From contig NZ_BMBP01000002.1 in assembly GCF_014634745.1 (NCBI RefSeq), forward strand, positions 372,001 to 436,000: 64,000 nucleotides of DNA, given 5' to 3'. Shown in pieces: positions 50,102 to 60,512 of the stretch (positions are counted from its first letter, which is position 1; every line of letters starts with the position of its first letter). Below the pieces are notes generated by a model that was not told the origin of the DNA, did not search any database, and worked only from the letters and a program-made list of their open reading frames with translations. The DNA comes from Leuconostoc pseudomesenteroides KCTC 3652 (GTDB lineage Bacteria > Bacillota > Bacilli > Lactobacillales > Lactobacillaceae). Made by a program: the position numbers and the translations under genes.

Positions 50102-50422
50102 TTAAACTCCCATCAATGTTTCGGCAGACTTCAAAACATTGTCGCCCTTCATCATGCCATAATCCATCATATTGATGACATCCATTGGCACACCAGCGGC
50201 ATCTGTGTGTCCCTTAACCTCATTTTTCATATAAGCAACTTGAGGCCCAAGCATCACAACATCAGGATGCTTTTCTTTTAGCTTAGCGTCAACATCAGAC
50301 GTTGAAGTTGCAAAAATATCGTAATCCTTTCCTTGAGCTGCGGCGGCCTTTTGCATGTTTGCTACCAATAATGATGTTGACATACCAGCTGCACAAGCTA
50401 GCATAATTGTTTTAGTTGCCAT
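50102..50422 (-). CDS. celA: PTS cellobiose-type IIB component
   Basis: 106-aa cytoplasmic phosphocarrier. The phosphocysteine is in the loop IMLACAAGMSTSLLV (C10 or so), the standard CxxGMSTS motif. DVVMLGPQVAYMK is conserved. First gene of the operon, under a promoter whose -35 lies within a cre site, so CcpA repression on glucose is expected. Confidence 0.95.
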   Translation of the reverse strand: MATKTIMLACAAGMSTSLLVANMQKAAAAQGKDYDIFATSTSDVDAKLKEKHPDVVMLGPQVAYMKNEVKGHTDAAGVPMDVINMMDYGMMKGDNVLKSAETLMGV

Positions 50423-50462
50423 AATATGTTTCTCCTTTAAAAATCATTTCTTTTATAACCTT

Positions 50463-50499
50463 ATCATAGCACGTTTTCAAACGAATGTAAACGCTTTCA
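50463..50499 (-). promoter_or_regulatory. Beta-glucoside operon promoter with overlapping cre site
   Basis: On the minus strand TTTACA (50486-50491), 17-nt spacer and TATGAT (50463-50468). The 14-mer TGTAAACGCTTTCA (50486-50499) is a full cre match and covers the -35 box. Confidence 0.9.
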
Positions 50500-50528
50500 C
50501 AGTTTGTTCATACTTTTCCAAAACGATC

Positions 50529-50564
50529 AAAAAAACATCACAATTATGAATTGTGATGTTTTTT
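50529..50564. terminator. Terminator of ileS, bidirectional form
   Basis: AAAAAACATCACAATT pairs with AATTGTGATGTTTTTT, directly after the ileS stop. Confidence 0.92.
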
Positions 50565-50568
50565 GATA

Positions 50569-53361
50569 CTATTCTAGCCCCTCAGTTAGGGCTTCTGGAT
50601 AAAACTCACGGACAATATCTGCTTCATGCTTTGACAATTCTGGAAAATCAGTGTCAGAACCAATATCGTCATGATACAGTCGGTCTCGTGGTGAAACTTG
50701 CCCTGTAGCATGGTCAACAGTAATGTGCCAACCTGCAAAGTCTTCTACATTTTGTGCACTTTCCAATGATTCCAAATGAAGTTGTGACACCATTAACAAC
50801 AAACGAACATCCGCATTCAGATCTTTTAACCATAACTGTTGTTCAGTCGTCAAATAAAGTGTAAGAGAAGCCTCTGCATTCTTACCAATTAAGTCGGTTT
50901 CACGTGCTTCTTCAAGTGCCTTATTGACAGCATCACGAAGGCTCATAAAGACAGACCATTGCTCAAACAAAACTGTTGTATCACCTAAATCTTCAACATT
51001 TGGCATTTCTGTCAAGTATGCAAATTGTTCTGTTTCATAGGGTAGATATTCCCATACTTCTTCAGCTGTGTGGGGCAAGATTGGTAGCAACAATCGTGTC
51101 AAGTCAGTCAAAATCTTATAGAAAACTGTTTGCATGGAACGACGCGCGTGCCCAGTAGGTGCCTCAACATAAACAACATCCTTAGCCACATCGAGATAAA
51201 AGGCTGATAAATCAACGTTAACAAAGTTAATCACACGCTTAAAGACATCGTTGAATTGGTAATTATCATAAGCACTGCGAACATCTTTAACAAAATTATT
51301 TTCTAAGGCATAGAAATATTGATCATGTGCTGCCAATGATTGATATGAAACGCCATCTTCTTTTGGATCAAAATCAGCAGTGTTTGCCAACAAGAAGCGT
51401 AACGTATTACGCAACTTTCGATAACTCTCTGACACCTGTTTCAAAATATCATTTGAAACACGCATATCTTGTGATGTATCAACTGATGTCACCCAAAGAC
51501 GTAGAATTTCAATTCCCATTTTATCAGCGACTTCAAGTGGCGAAATAGTGTTCCCTAGAGACTTTGACATCTTGTTGCCTTTACCATCTAATGTAAAGCC
51601 TTGATGTAAGATTGCCTTATAAGGTGCAATACCATTTACTGCCACCGACGTAATAAGCGATGAATTAAACCAACCACGGAATTGGTCAGAGCCTTCCAAA
51701 TACATATCGGCAGGATAATCTAAATCAGGACGGGTATTCAAAACACCATTCCAAGATGAACCAGAATCGAACCAGACATCCATGATGTCTTCTTCTTTAG
51801 TAAATTCACCATTTGGTGAATGCTCATTAGTATAACCTTCCGGTAACAATGCTTTAGCATCATGTTCAAACCAATAATTGGAACCATGTTCAGCAAACAA
51901 ATCAGCGACGTGGTTGATCAACTTTTCGTCCAGAATAGCTGTACCATCTTCTGCATAGAAAATTGGTAATGGTACACCCCAAACACGTTGTCGTGAAATG
52001 ACCCAATCACCTCGATCGCGAATCATATTGTGCAGTCTCACTTTACCCCAATCTGGGAAATATGTGACTTTATCAAGCTCGGATAAAATTTCTGAACGGA
52101 ACTTGGCCACAGAAGCAAACCATTGGGGCACTGCCCGCCAAATAATTGGCTTTTTTGTACGCCAATCAAATGGATAAGAGTGGGTAATCTTTTCTTTTGC
52201 CAAGAACAGACCAGCATCTGTTAACTTGTTGATGACAATACCAACAACATCATCATAGAATTTCCCTTCAAAATCAGAACCTGCCTCGGCTGTCATATAA
52301 CCTTTTGAGTCAACCGTTACTTCGGCGGGAAGACCGTACTTTGTTCCGACATTATAATCATCCTCACCAAATCCAGGTGCTGTATGAACCAAACCTGTCC
52401 CTGAATCGAGTGTCACGTGGTCAGCATTCATGACTAATTCTTCATGCTCACTGTCCCAAGGATGATAAGCTGTAATGCGGTCAAGTTCTTGACCTTTATA
52501 TGTCGCGATTGTTTCGTATGATTCCCAACCAAATTTAGGCGCCACTGAATCAAGTAGTTCAGTAGCAACAACAAATTGTCTCGTATCACCAGCTGGTTTC
52601 ACAACTGAATATTCGAAGTCAGGTCCTAACGTAATACCCCGAGAGGCTGTGACCGTAAATGGCGTTGTCGTCCAGACGACAAAGTAAGTATTGTCATCCA
52701 AGATACCTTTGCCATCTTTTACTTTGTTGGCATAAAATAATGATGTTGAATCAATGTCATGATATTCAATCTCAGCTTCAGCCAACGCAGATTCAGACGA
52801 CCAAGACCAATATACGGGCTTAGCCCCTCTAAAAATGTAGCCTTTTCCAGCCATTGCGCCAAATACTCTAATTTGCGCTGCCTCAAATTCTGGCTTCAAT
52901 GTAATATATGGATTTTCCCAATCGCCTAACACACCCAAACGTTTAAAATCCGACCGTTGCTTATCAACTTGTTGTAAAGCAAAGTCTTTAGCTAAATTAC
53001 GCCATTCTGATTTGGGCATACTTTTTCTGTCATGACCAGCTTTGGTTAATTGCTGTTCAATTGGTAAACCATGCGTATCCCAACCAGGGACGTACGGTGC
53101 ATAAAAGCCAGACATGTTCTTATAACGTACAATAATGTCCTTGGTAATTTTATTCATGGCGTGACCGATGTGAATATTACCATTTGCGTATGGTGGTCCA
53201 TCATGTAAATTAAAATGAGGTTTTTTCTCATTTTGAGCCAAACGTTGATGATACAAGTCCTCCTCATACCATTTTGCCTGACGTTCTGGTTCCGTCTTAG
53301 GCAACGATCCTCGCATTGGAAAAGCCGTTTTGCCAAGATTTAACGTATCTTTATATTTCAT
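50569..53361 (-). CDS. ileS: Isoleucyl-tRNA synthetase lacking the C-terminal zinc cysteines
   Basis: 930-aa class Ia synthetase. HIGH-type [12 protein letters not shown] (about 56-67), the editing domain with [14 protein letters not shown] and [16 protein letters not shown], and KMSKSLGN (about 600) are intact. The C-terminal zinc module, usually with two CxxC pairs, reads [15 protein letters not shown] then [19 protein letters not shown], so all four ligand cysteines are replaced. The entire protein has no cysteine. Start ATG 53361 has TAGGAGA. Expression is controlled by the upstream T-box. Confidence 0.96.
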   Translation of the reverse strand: MKYKDTLNLGKTAFPMRGSLPKTEPERQAKWYEEDLYHQRLAQNEKKPHFNLHDGPPYANGNIHIGHAMNKITKDIIVRYKNMSGFYAPYVPGWDTHGLPIEQQLTKAGHDRKSMPKSEWRNLAKDFALQQVDKQRSDFKRLGVLGDWENPYITLKPEFEAAQIRVFGAMAGKGYIFRGAKPVYWSWSSESALAEAEIEYHDIDSTSLFYANKVKDGKGILDDNTYFVVWTTTPFTVTASRGITLGPDFEYSVVKPAGDTRQFVVATELLDSVAPKFGWESYETIATYKGQELDRITAYHPWDSEHEELVMNADHVTLDSGTGLVHTAPGFGEDDYNVGTKYGLPAEVTVDSKGYMTAEAGSDFEGKFYDDVVGIVINKLTDAGLFLAKEKITHSYPFDWRTKKPIIWRAVPQWFASVAKFRSEILSELDKVTYFPDWGKVRLHNMIRDRGDWVISRQRVWGVPLPIFYAEDGTAILDEKLINHVADLFAEHGSNYWFEHDAKALLPEGYTNEHSPNGEFTKEEDIMDVWFDSGSSWNGVLNTRPDLDYPADMYLEGSDQFRGWFNSSLITSVAVNGIAPYKAILHQGFTLDGKGNKMSKSLGNTISPLEVADKMGIEILRLWVTSVDTSQDMRVSNDILKQVSESYRKLRNTLRFLLANTADFDPKEDGVSYQSLAAHDQYFYALENNFVKDVRSAYDNYQFNDVFKRVINFVNVDLSAFYLDVAKDVVYVEAPTGHARRSMQTVFYKILTDLTRLLLPILPHTAEEVWEYLPYETEQFAYLTEMPNVEDLGDTTVLFEQWSVFMSLRDAVNKALEEARETDLIGKNAEASLTLYLTTEQQLWLKDLNADVRLLLMVSQLHLESLESAQNVEDFAGWHITVDHATGQVSPRDRLYHDDIGSDTDFPELSKHEADIVREFYPEALTEGLE

Positions 53362-53403
53362 ATTCCATTCTCCTACAAAAATTAATCGAAAACAATCATG
53401 CAA

Positions 53404-53640
53404 ATAATTATAAAAACGTCCCTATGCCTCACCAGCATAGGGACGTTTTCACGTGGTACCACCCAATATTTAGTAATAATCAATCGTAATTATTACTCTC
53501 AAATCAGCATTAACGACCTGCGCCGTTCTAGCTTACTACAATTTCAGCTAAACAAAACTGGTAACTGATCTGATTGGCATCAGGGACGGTCATCTTCCAC
53601 CACCATGACTCGCTGCACGTATATATGCCAACTTTGCTGT
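53404..53640 (-). ncRNA. T-box riboswitch of ileS
   Basis: The T-box sequence GGGTGGTACCACG (plus-strand 53452-53464) is followed by a terminator stem AACGTCCCTATGC/GCATAGGGACGTT (53413-53448) and T-run. Stem I includes GCGAGTCATGGTGGTGGAAGATGAC, the usual distal-loop form in lactic bacteria. An ATC (Ile) codon is available in the following segment, but I could not fix the specifier. Uncharged tRNA-Ile should promote read-through into ileS. Confidence 0.93.
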
Positions 53641-53659
53641 GTTACGCTTTTTATAGTTA

Positions 53660-54322
53660 TTAATGATTGTCTGCTTGGTCTTCTGATTCTGGAAACACCA
53701 CAACTGGTCCTTGAGCTTCTGCTGTTTCCTGTTGGTCATCTGACCCTTGCTCTGTTGAAACTTCAACTGGTGCTGCTTCCGCAACTTGACCAATACGATT
53801 GGCTGTCACTTGACCAATTGGTAAACGATGAACAGCTTCTGCTAACTCATCATTTTCTAATAGTGTACGCTGTGCTGTTAATAATTGCAAGAAGGAATTT
53901 TTAAAACTTTCAACTTCTGTACGTAATTGATTTTGCTCATTAGTTAATTCTGCGTTTTCTTGCGCCAAGCGCTCTGCTTCAGCTTCTGCCTTAACACGAG
54001 AATCACTGATGATTTTAGTAGCTGCTTCTTGTGCATGTGTCAACTGCTTTTTAACTTCAACGTCAGCATCCTTTTTCAATCGGTCAGCTGCTTCTTGCGC
54101 GACAAATATAGATTGATTAACTTGCTCACGTTTGGCTTCTAGTTCATCAACTTGAGATTGTGACTGTTCAAGTTGCACTTTAAGCGCATCACGTTCAGCA
54201 ATTAATGCTTCGTAATCACTATTGACTTGATCCAAAAATGCATCTACTTCCGTCGCAACGTATGCTTTACTGCCTTTTTTTGTAAATTCGTGATTTAAAA
54301 TTTCATCTGGTGATAATGCCAT
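53660..54322 (-). CDS. divIVA: Cell-division/polarity protein DivIVA
   Basis: 220-aa coiled-coil protein binding negatively curved membrane at septa and poles. The N-terminal lipid-binding MALSPDEILNHEFTKKGSKAY is diagnostic, and long heptads follow (about 30-150). The last 60 residues are acidic and disordered (QGSDDQQETAEAQG). Start ATG 54322 has AAAGGAGAA; it is the last gene of the dcw cluster before ileS. Confidence 0.95.
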   Translation of the reverse strand: MALSPDEILNHEFTKKGSKAYVATEVDAFLDQVNSDYEALIAERDALKVQLEQSQSQVDELEAKREQVNQSIFVAQEAADRLKKDADVEVKKQLTHAQEAATKIISDSRVKAEAEAERLAQENAELTNEQNQLRTEVESFKNSFLQLLTAQRTLLENDELAEAVHRLPIGQVTANRIGQVAEAAPVEVSTEQGSDDQQETAEAQGPVVVFPESEDQADNH

Positions 54323-54397
54323 AACATTCTCCTTTAACATAATTGTACTTCATAATTTTATCATGCTTAGTCTAAATTAGATAGAAGCTTGACATTA

Positions 54398-55195
54398 CTA
54401 TCTTTGCACAACATTGACAATTGCTTTCAATTTATCTTTTTTACTCCGACCATCTAATGATTTGATCTGTGCACGACCATGTTTTCTAACTGATATCAAA
54501 TCACCTACTGCGACATCCATATTAGTTTTTTGCGCAACCATCCAATTTACGTGAACCTGACCACTTTCAATAAGCGTCTTAGTATCGCTACGTGACAGTT
54601 GAAAAATAGATGATATGACAACATCAAGCCGAAGAGATGACATCAAAGTAAATTGCTCTTGCCAATTAGTTAAAACAGGCAGGGCCTCGTTTAGTGGTAG
54701 CTCTTTCAAATTGGCAGCAACTCTGCCAATTTTTGTAACTGTTTGTTGAATATACGCTACCATTTTTTTATCAACAATAATCTGCCAACTTGTTTCTTCA
54801 GCATCAAACAGTATATCGCCAACCACATCACGACTAATACCCAAGTGCATTAGTGTACCCAATATTGTGGCATGATGTAATGTCGCAAACTTTTGCGGAT
54901 ATTGTACAGTTAACAAAGCAATTCCAAAATCTTCTAGTTTTATGTCAAAAACTTCTGGTGCAATGATTGCCCTTTGGCTTTCAGCGCCAGCCACACCACC
55001 ATACAAATAACTTTGCAACTCAGATTGACGATTAATTAGTGTTTGTAAAATGTATTGTTCTCTAGGATTTAAAAATCGCGTTAAAACTAAGCGATAGTCG
55101 TCATCAGCCTGTTTCATCCAATCCAAGACTTGTTGTATGAAAGGTTGCTCATAGTCACGAAAATGCTGTGAAATGCTTGATATGTTGTCCGTCAT
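54398..55195 (-). CDS. ylmH: YlmH-family S4-domain RNA-binding protein
   Basis: 265-aa protein of the YlmH/RqcP2-like group. The N-terminal region is alpha/beta ([21 protein letters not shown]). A C-terminal S4 domain follows, with [31 protein letters not shown] (about 190-220). Relatives act in division in Streptococcus and in ribosome rescue in Bacillus, which is interesting as RqcH is also in the window. It overlaps yggT by 4 nt. Confidence 0.92.
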   Translation of the reverse strand: MTDNISSISQHFRDYEQPFIQQVLDWMKQADDDYRLVLTRFLNPREQYILQTLINRQSELQSYLYGGVAGAESQRAIIAPEVFDIKLEDFGIALLTVQYPQKFATLHHATILGTLMHLGISRDVVGDILFDAEETSWQIIVDKKMVAYIQQTVTKIGRVAANLKELPLNEALPVLTNWQEQFTLMSSLRLDVVISSIFQLSRSDTKTLIESGQVHVNWMVAQKTNMDVAVGDLISVRKHGRAQIKSLDGRSKKDKLKAIVNVVQR

Positions 55196-55455
55196 AGGAA
55201 TATTGAAACTAGATGTAACAATCCACTACGTGCAAAATTCAAAGCCAAAATTGCCACAATTGGTGAAAAGTCAAGCATCCCAATTGGTGGAATAAATCGA
55301 AAGATTCTCAGATAAGGCTCAACTATACGCCCCAAAAACCGGCCCAAACCTGACTCACGAGCACCTGGTAGCCACGACATTAAAATATAAATAACAATTG
55401 CATATTCATAATATTGCACTAAACGAAACAACCATATGACAATTTCTGCAATCAT
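55192..55455 (-). CDS. YggT-family membrane protein (YlmG)
   Basis: 87-aa protein with two membrane helices. [44 protein letters not shown] is the YggT signature. It lies between sepF and ylmH, the usual place for ylmG, with 3 nt to sepF and a 4-nt overlap with ylmH. Role in division or membrane organisation is inferred from the family. Confidence 0.92.
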   Translation of the reverse strand: MIAEIVIWLFRLVQYYEYAIVIYILMSWLPGARESGLGRFLGRIVEPYLRIFRFIPPIGMLDFSPIVAILALNFARSGLLHLVSIFL

Positions 55456-55458
55456 GAA

Positions 55459-55923
55459 TTAGTACCTGCTATTGGGTTCAAGGTTATCTGTCAAAGTCCC
55501 TGAAATTTCAAATGTATTTGGTGTTACCAAGAAAATAGACTGACCAATACGCTCAATTTCGCCGTTGACAGCATAAACTGCACCACCCAGAAAATCAAGA
55601 ATCCGCTTAGCTTGTGCTTCATCAATCTGCGTAAAGTTAACAATCACCGCTTCGCCACCCAAAATTTGTGAAGCAATTGCGCGCGAATCAGAATACACTT
55701 TGGGTTCAAACAATGCAATTTTACTATTTGCACTATTAAAGTCTGAAGTGGCTTGTTGTGTCGCTGATGGTCGTGTAAATCGTTGTTGTTGGGAAGTATT
55801 TGATTGCTGTTGAACAGGCTGTGGTTGTGGCTGCTCTTGGTATGATTGTTGATCATACCCTTCATCTTCGTAATAATCTTCCTCATTACTAAATAGACGT
55901 TTAATTGTGTCCCCTAATGCCAT
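55459..55923 (-). CDS. sepF: Cell-division protein SepF
   Basis: 154-aa FtsZ-bundling membrane anchor. An amphipathic N-terminus (MALGDTIKRLFS) and a Gln-rich disordered linker (about 18-60) precede the SepF core. The core has VYSDSRAIASQILGGEAVIVNFTQIDEAQAKRILDFLGGAVYAVNG (about 77-122). It lies 9 nt after ftsZ. Confidence 0.96.
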   Translation of the reverse strand: MALGDTIKRLFSNEEDYYEDEGYDQQSYQEQPQPQPVQQQSNTSQQQRFTRPSATQQATSDFNSANSKIALFEPKVYSDSRAIASQILGGEAVIVNFTQIDEAQAKRILDFLGGAVYAVNGEIERIGQSIFLVTPNTFEISGTLTDNLEPNSRY

Positions 55924-55932
55924 GAGTTCTCC

Positions 55933-57234
55933 TTAACGTTTCTTGAAAAATGGTGGTTGGTCAGTGTCATCATCATTGCCTAAATCAACCGCTGCACTTG
56001 AGCTGGGTGTATTAAAGACATCAAATGATTGCTTCTGAACGCCATCAAAGCGATCATCTTCAGAAAATGCGTCCTTGGTTGTGCCACCAATATTCCAATC
56101 GGCGAATGGATCGCTTTGTGTTGGTGTTACTTTAGGCGCTGATGATGATGTCGCTGGTTTTTCAAAAACTGATGAAGCAGAAGACAAAGGTGCCGATGAC
56201 TCAGTTGTTGTTGCCGTACCAAAAACTGACGCTGCTGGTGCAACATTCTTTGTTACAGATTGTTTAGATTTATCATTTGTGTTCTGAAGACCGGTCGCGA
56301 TAACAGTCACACGAATTGAATCACCAAGATCTTCATCGATTGATGTTCCAAATATAACGTTAACGTCACGTCCTGCCTCTTGGCTAATGACTTCTGAAGC
56401 AGTTTGTGCTTCAAACAATGACATATCTAGGCCACCAGTAATATTAAGCAAAACGTCTTCTGCGCCAGACATATCAACTTCAAGCAACGGTGACGAAATA
56501 GCCTGTTTTGTTGCGTCAGCTGCACGAGTTTCACCACTTGCTTGACCAACGCCCATCAAAGCAGGTCCGGCATCTTGCATGACAGTTTTCACATCAGCAA
56601 AATCCAAGTTAATGAAACCAGGGTTAGTGATCAACTCAGAAATACCACGAACACCTTGTGCCACAACCTCATCAACTACCTTAAATGCTTCAGACAGTGG
56701 TGTACGAAGGTCAATACGGTCTTTCAAGCGTTCGTTAGTGATCACAATTAATGAATCAACAGACTCTGATAAAGCCTGTAATCCTTCGGCAGCAAATCGT
56801 CCACGCTTTGGTCCTTCCCATTTAAATGGTCGTGTTACAACTGCAACCGTTAATGCGCCTTGTTCTTTAGCAATACGCGCAACAACAGGAGCTGCGCCGT
56901 TACCAGTTCCACCGCCCATTCCTGCAGTAATGACAACCATATCGGCACCGGCTAAAGCATTAGCAATATCTTCAGTTGATTCTTCAGCAGCTTTGGTACC
57001 ACGCTCTGGATTTGAGCCTGCACCCAAACCACCGGTTAATTTAGGGCCGATTTGAATCTTCGTATCGGCTTTTGACTTATCTAGTGCTTGTACATCAGTA
57101 TTAGCTACGATGAATTCAACGCCACCGACGCCTTCTTCGATCATGTGGTTAACAGCATTTGAGCCACCACCACCAACACCGATAACTTTTATGATTGCGC
57201 CCGCTTCCTGGGTATCATCAATTGAAAAATCCAT
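55933..57234 (-). CDS. ftsZ: Cell-division GTPase FtsZ
   Basis: 433-aa tubulin homologue that builds the Z-ring. [16 protein letters not shown], the tubulin signature [11 protein letters not shown] (about 106-116), [11 protein letters not shown] and the T7 loop [11 protein letters not shown] are present. The disordered linker is long (about 320-410). The C-terminal peptide DQPPFFKKR is a somewhat reduced form of the usual (D/E)IPxFLRxR tail binding FtsA and SepF. It lies 23 nt after ftsA. Confidence 0.98.
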   Translation of the reverse strand: MDFSIDDTQEAGAIIKVIGVGGGGSNAVNHMIEEGVGGVEFIVANTDVQALDKSKADTKIQIGPKLTGGLGAGSNPERGTKAAEESTEDIANALAGADMVVITAGMGGGTGNGAAPVVARIAKEQGALTVAVVTRPFKWEGPKRGRFAAEGLQALSESVDSLIVITNERLKDRIDLRTPLSEAFKVVDEVVAQGVRGISELITNPGFINLDFADVKTVMQDAGPALMGVGQASGETRAADATKQAISSPLLEVDMSGAEDVLLNITGGLDMSLFEAQTASEVISQEAGRDVNVIFGTSIDEDLGDSIRVTVIATGLQNTNDKSKQSVTKNVAPAASVFGTATTTESSAPLSSASSVFEKPATSSSAPKVTPTQSDPFADWNIGGTTKDAFSEDDRFDGVQKQSFDVFNTPSSSAAVDLGNDDDTDQPPFFKKR

Positions 57235-57257
57235 GAGTTGTCTCCTTAAGTGTCTTT

Positions 57258-58586
57258 TTAGTCTTCGTTAAATAAATTGCTGATCTTTTGGCGAATTTTT
57301 CCAAACCAACCTTCACGAGGTGCTTCAGTCGAATCATTAACATATTGATAACTATCATATGATTCTTGTTGCGGCGCCTCAATTACTGTTGACGTTGGCT
57401 CAGGATTAGGGGCGACCTCACGACGATTCATAATCGTCTGTTTAATCACCTGTTGCACCATATTTTCTCTAGATGCAAACACTGAATATGCTAATGCACG
57501 AGTGTATGAAGGATGTCGCAGCCCAATTTGATCTGGTACAAACAAACGCACATTATCACCCAACAATTGTTGAGCAAAATCAACCATTTTTGGTAAAGCC
57601 GCATTGCCACCAGTTAATACAAAGCCTCCGGGCATGTTTAACGCATTAACCTGTTGCAAGTGATCAAATATTCTCGTAAACATCTGTTCTAAACGCGCCG
57701 CAATGATTTCCGATAAATATTTCTCATCAAATTGTTTTGGAACAGCTTCACCAATAACTTCCACAGGAAATTCATTGTCTTGATCTGTTTGCAAAGGATC
57801 CGCAAAGCCATAGTCCCGTTTTACTCTTTCGGCATTGATGTAAGAAGTACCCAGAACAGTCGAGATGTCCTTGGTGACACTATCACCACCTTCAATATCA
57901 ACGAACGTATATTTCAATTTGCGATCATGGATAACAGCAGCGCTAGTCTGTCCGCCTCCTAAATCAATCAAAACCGTTCCAAAGTCCTGTTCGCCATCAT
58001 TTAAAATGGTTGTACCCAATGCCAATGGTGATAGAATAAATTCTTGCAAATTAAGACCGGCTTTTTGAATTGCCATTCGCGTATTGTCAAGAATTTTACT
58101 AGGTCCAACATAGGCAACTCCATGCATTTCGAGCCGTACGCCTATCATTTCATGCGGATCTTTAATGCCATCAAAGCCGTCAACAACGAATTCTTCAGCT
58201 ACTAATTCAATCACATCACGATCCGCTGGCAAACCATTAGATAAGGCCTGTTGTGCTACATTTTGAACATCCTGATAGGTAATGCGCTTATTCTGGTTAG
58301 CAATAGATACTAAACCATTAACGTTGATAATTTCAACCTGATTAGCTGGAATACCAACGACAACATCGGTAATTTTAATATTTGCTTTTTCTTGTGCTTG
58401 ATCAATCGCTTCACGAATCGCAGCAGCAGTGGTATCGATATCGACAATCACACCACGGCGTAAACCACGTGAAGGGGCGCTTCCCGCACCAATGACATTA
58501 AATTGATTTCCAGCAGTTTGTGCAATGACAACTTTAATTGAAGTGGTTCCAATGTCCAATCCAACCGTCACGCCTGAATTATTCAT
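57258..58586 (-). CDS. ftsA: Cell-division protein FtsA
   Basis: 442-aa actin-like membrane tether for Fts[16 protein letters not shown] (about 8-22), the 1C domain region, [15 protein letters not shown] and [12 protein letters not shown] are nucleotide-binding parts. A Pro/Glu-rich linker precedes the C-terminal amphipathic helix [17 protein letters not shown]. Separated by 110 nt from ftsQ, so an internal promoter is possible. Confidence 0.97.
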   Translation of the reverse strand: MNNSGVTVGLDIGTTSIKVVIAQTAGNQFNVIGAGSAPSRGLRRGVIVDIDTTAAAIREAIDQAQEKANIKITDVVVGIPANQVEIINVNGLVSIANQNKRITYQDVQNVAQQALSNGLPADRDVIELVAEEFVVDGFDGIKDPHEMIGVRLEMHGVAYVGPSKILDNTRMAIQKAGLNLQEFILSPLALGTTILNDGEQDFGTVLIDLGGGQTSAAVIHDRKLKYTFVDIEGGDSVTKDISTVLGTSYINAERVKRDYGFADPLQTDQDNEFPVEVIGEAVPKQFDEKYLSEIIAARLEQMFTRIFDHLQQVNALNMPGGFVLTGGNAALPKMVDFAQQLLGDNVRLFVPDQIGLRHPSYTRALAYSVFASRENMVQQVIKQTIMNRREVAPNPEPTSTVIEAPQQESYDSYQYVNDSTEAPREGWFGKIRQKISNLFNED

Positions 58587-58696
58587 GCGTCGTGCCCCTT
58601 TGTTAATTATTTTTACAAAATATACCTAATATTAATAATAACATAAAATCGCAATATTTTGCGACCCAATTCTTCTCTTTGAATACATAATTATGA

Positions 58697-59410
58697 TTAA
58701 GATTTATAGTTATATGAGAAAGCCCCAAACTGTAAATCAACCACACCTTTTGCTTTCATTTGCGCTGCAATACCTGGATAATAAACAATCTTTTGACCGA
58801 ATGTTGTAGTTGTTGCCAGTACAGTATTACCATCTGCCATGATAATTTTTAGGCGTTTCGGATTCTCTTTAGTGGGTGAAAATATTATTTGACTAATATT
58901 TTGTCGAAGAGCAGCCTCAAGGTTAGAAAATATAACAGCAGTTTTTGATAACACAGCATCACTCTTGAAACCGCTATATACAGGTGCATCGCCATCTGGT
59001 TGGCTTATTTGATGCCGATTTCCTTGTTGATTGATGGCATACCACTGTCCCTTTTGTTGGACAAATCCAGCATTTATTCTTTCCACAACAGTAAATAGTA
59101 CATCATCATCTTTTAACGTGACTTTTACTGAATCAACTTTGTCACTTTGTGATTGCAATCGATTTTCAATAAAGGTTTGTTGTCCAACTAAACGCCAATA
59201 TGGCGTTTTCTGACTAACATTTACATATTTTTTAATTTGTTCTTTCGAAACAACAGTCGACGCCACTGACACATTTTTAATCGTACGCCACGGTTGTAAA
59301 ATCAATATTAAACCAACAATCAAAACAGCAAAAACCGCTAAACTCAACCAGAGTTGTAACGGTCGTTTTCTAGTAAAAATATGCTTTGATTGTGGTATAA
59401 CTTCTTTCAT
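58697..59410 (-). CDS. ftsQ: Cell-division protein FtsQ/DivIB
   Basis: 237-aa type II membrane protein. A basic cytoplasmic start precedes one helix (about 21-42, LSLAVFAVLIVGLILIL), a POTRA-like segment (TIKNVSVASTVVSKEQIKKYV) and the FtsQ beta domain. The protein ends VDLQFGAFSYNYKS. It overlaps murG by one base. Confidence 0.9.
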   Translation of the reverse strand: MKEVIPQSKHIFTRKRPLQLWLSLAVFAVLIVGLILILQPWRTIKNVSVASTVVSKEQIKKYVNVSQKTPYWRLVGQQTFIENRLQSQSDKVDSVKVTLKDDDVLFTVVERINAGFVQQKGQWYAINQQGNRHQISQPDGDAPVYSGFKSDAVLSKTAVIFSNLEAALRQNISQIIFSPTKENPKRLKIIMADGNTVLATTTTFGQKIVYYPGIAAQMKAKGVVDLQFGAFSYNYKS

Positions 59411-60501
59411 TATTCTCCAATTGCGTCTAGAATTAGTGCATAAAGCCTTTCGCCAGCGTCACGCACACCAATTTTAGTTGATTGGGCCGCCATTGCCTCG
59501 CTCACCTTGTCATTTAGTAACAATGTATCGGCCGCTTGAGTTAGCGTAATTGCTGACAAAGATGGCTCTGAAATCATCAATGCAGCACCAGCGTCAACTA
59601 AACTTTGCGCATTTTTTGTCTGATGATCTCCTGTCACAAATGGACTCGGAATTAGAATAGACGGAATACCCAAGGCAGTAATTTCTGCTATTGAGGTCGC
59701 GCCAGCCCTCGCCACTATCGCATCAGTTTGTGCCATAACTTCTGGCATATTATCAATATAAGGTAAAATTCGCACATTTTCAGCTGGTTGCGTAGTCATT
59801 CTATCAAGTACATTTTGATATCGTTTTGGTCCTGTGACAAATACCACTTGATAACTGCGTTGATTAAACGTTTCTAAGGCATCAATAACTGCTAAATTAA
59901 TAGCTGGGGCGCCTTGCGAACCGCCAAATATTAACAGCGTCTGTTTGTCATCCCGTAAACCAATCTGTCGCCATGAGAAATTTGACTTTAATGAAGCAAC
60001 TTGTTGTGCTCTTGGGTTTCCAACCACCGTTGCTTTCCCTTTGGGAAATTGTGATAATGCAACATCGAAAGCAACGCCAATGCGCGTCGCCCCGCGAGAC
60101 AAAAACTTATTTGTAACACCGGCAATTGAATTTTGTTCATGAATGACTGTTGGAATATGCAATCGTTGGGCAGCATAGACAACAGCACCACTGACATATC
60201 CACCCGTTCCAACAACAACATCTGGTTGAAATTCCTTGAGAATTTTTTTTGCCTCACGAACCGCTTTTAAAAACAAAGAAACCGTTTTAACATTATCTAA
60301 AGACAGTGATCGTTTGAAGCCCTGAACTGTTAAACGATCAAATGCCATTCCAGTCGCAGGCACAATGTTAGACTCAACGCCTCGTTCCGATCCCACATAC
60401 AAAAATTGTGTATCTGGTTCATGCTTTTTAATCACTTCGGCTAAAGCAAGAGCTGGATAAATATGACCACCTGTTCCACCACCAGATAAAATAATTTTCA
60501 T
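59410..60501 (-). CDS. murG: UDP-GlcNAc:lipid I transferase MurG
   Basis: 363-aa GT28 glycosyltransferase making lipid II on the inner membrane face. MKIILSGGGTGGHIYPALALAE, VVGTGGYVSGAVVYAA, HEQNSIAGVTNKFLSRGAT and the donor-site IVARAGATSIAEI identify it. Start ATG 60501 has AAAGGAG; the frame extends five codons further without support. It follows murD by 11 nt. Confidence 0.97.
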   Translation of the reverse strand: MKIILSGGGTGGHIYPALALAEVIKKHEPDTQFLYVGSERGVESNIVPATGMAFDRLTVQGFKRSLSLDNVKTVSLFLKAVREAKKILKEFQPDVVVGTGGYVSGAVVYAAQRLHIPTVIHEQNSIAGVTNKFLSRGATRIGVAFDVALSQFPKGKATVVGNPRAQQVASLKSNFSWRQIGLRDDKQTLLIFGGSQGAPAINLAVIDALETFNQRSYQVVFVTGPKRYQNVLDRMTTQPAENVRILPYIDNMPEVMAQTDAIVARAGATSIAEITALGIPSILIPSPFVTGDHQTKNAQSLVDAGAALMISEPSLSAITLTQAADTLLLNDKVSEAMAAQSTKIGVRDAGERLYALILDAIGE

Positions 60502-60512
60502 AACGACTCCTT

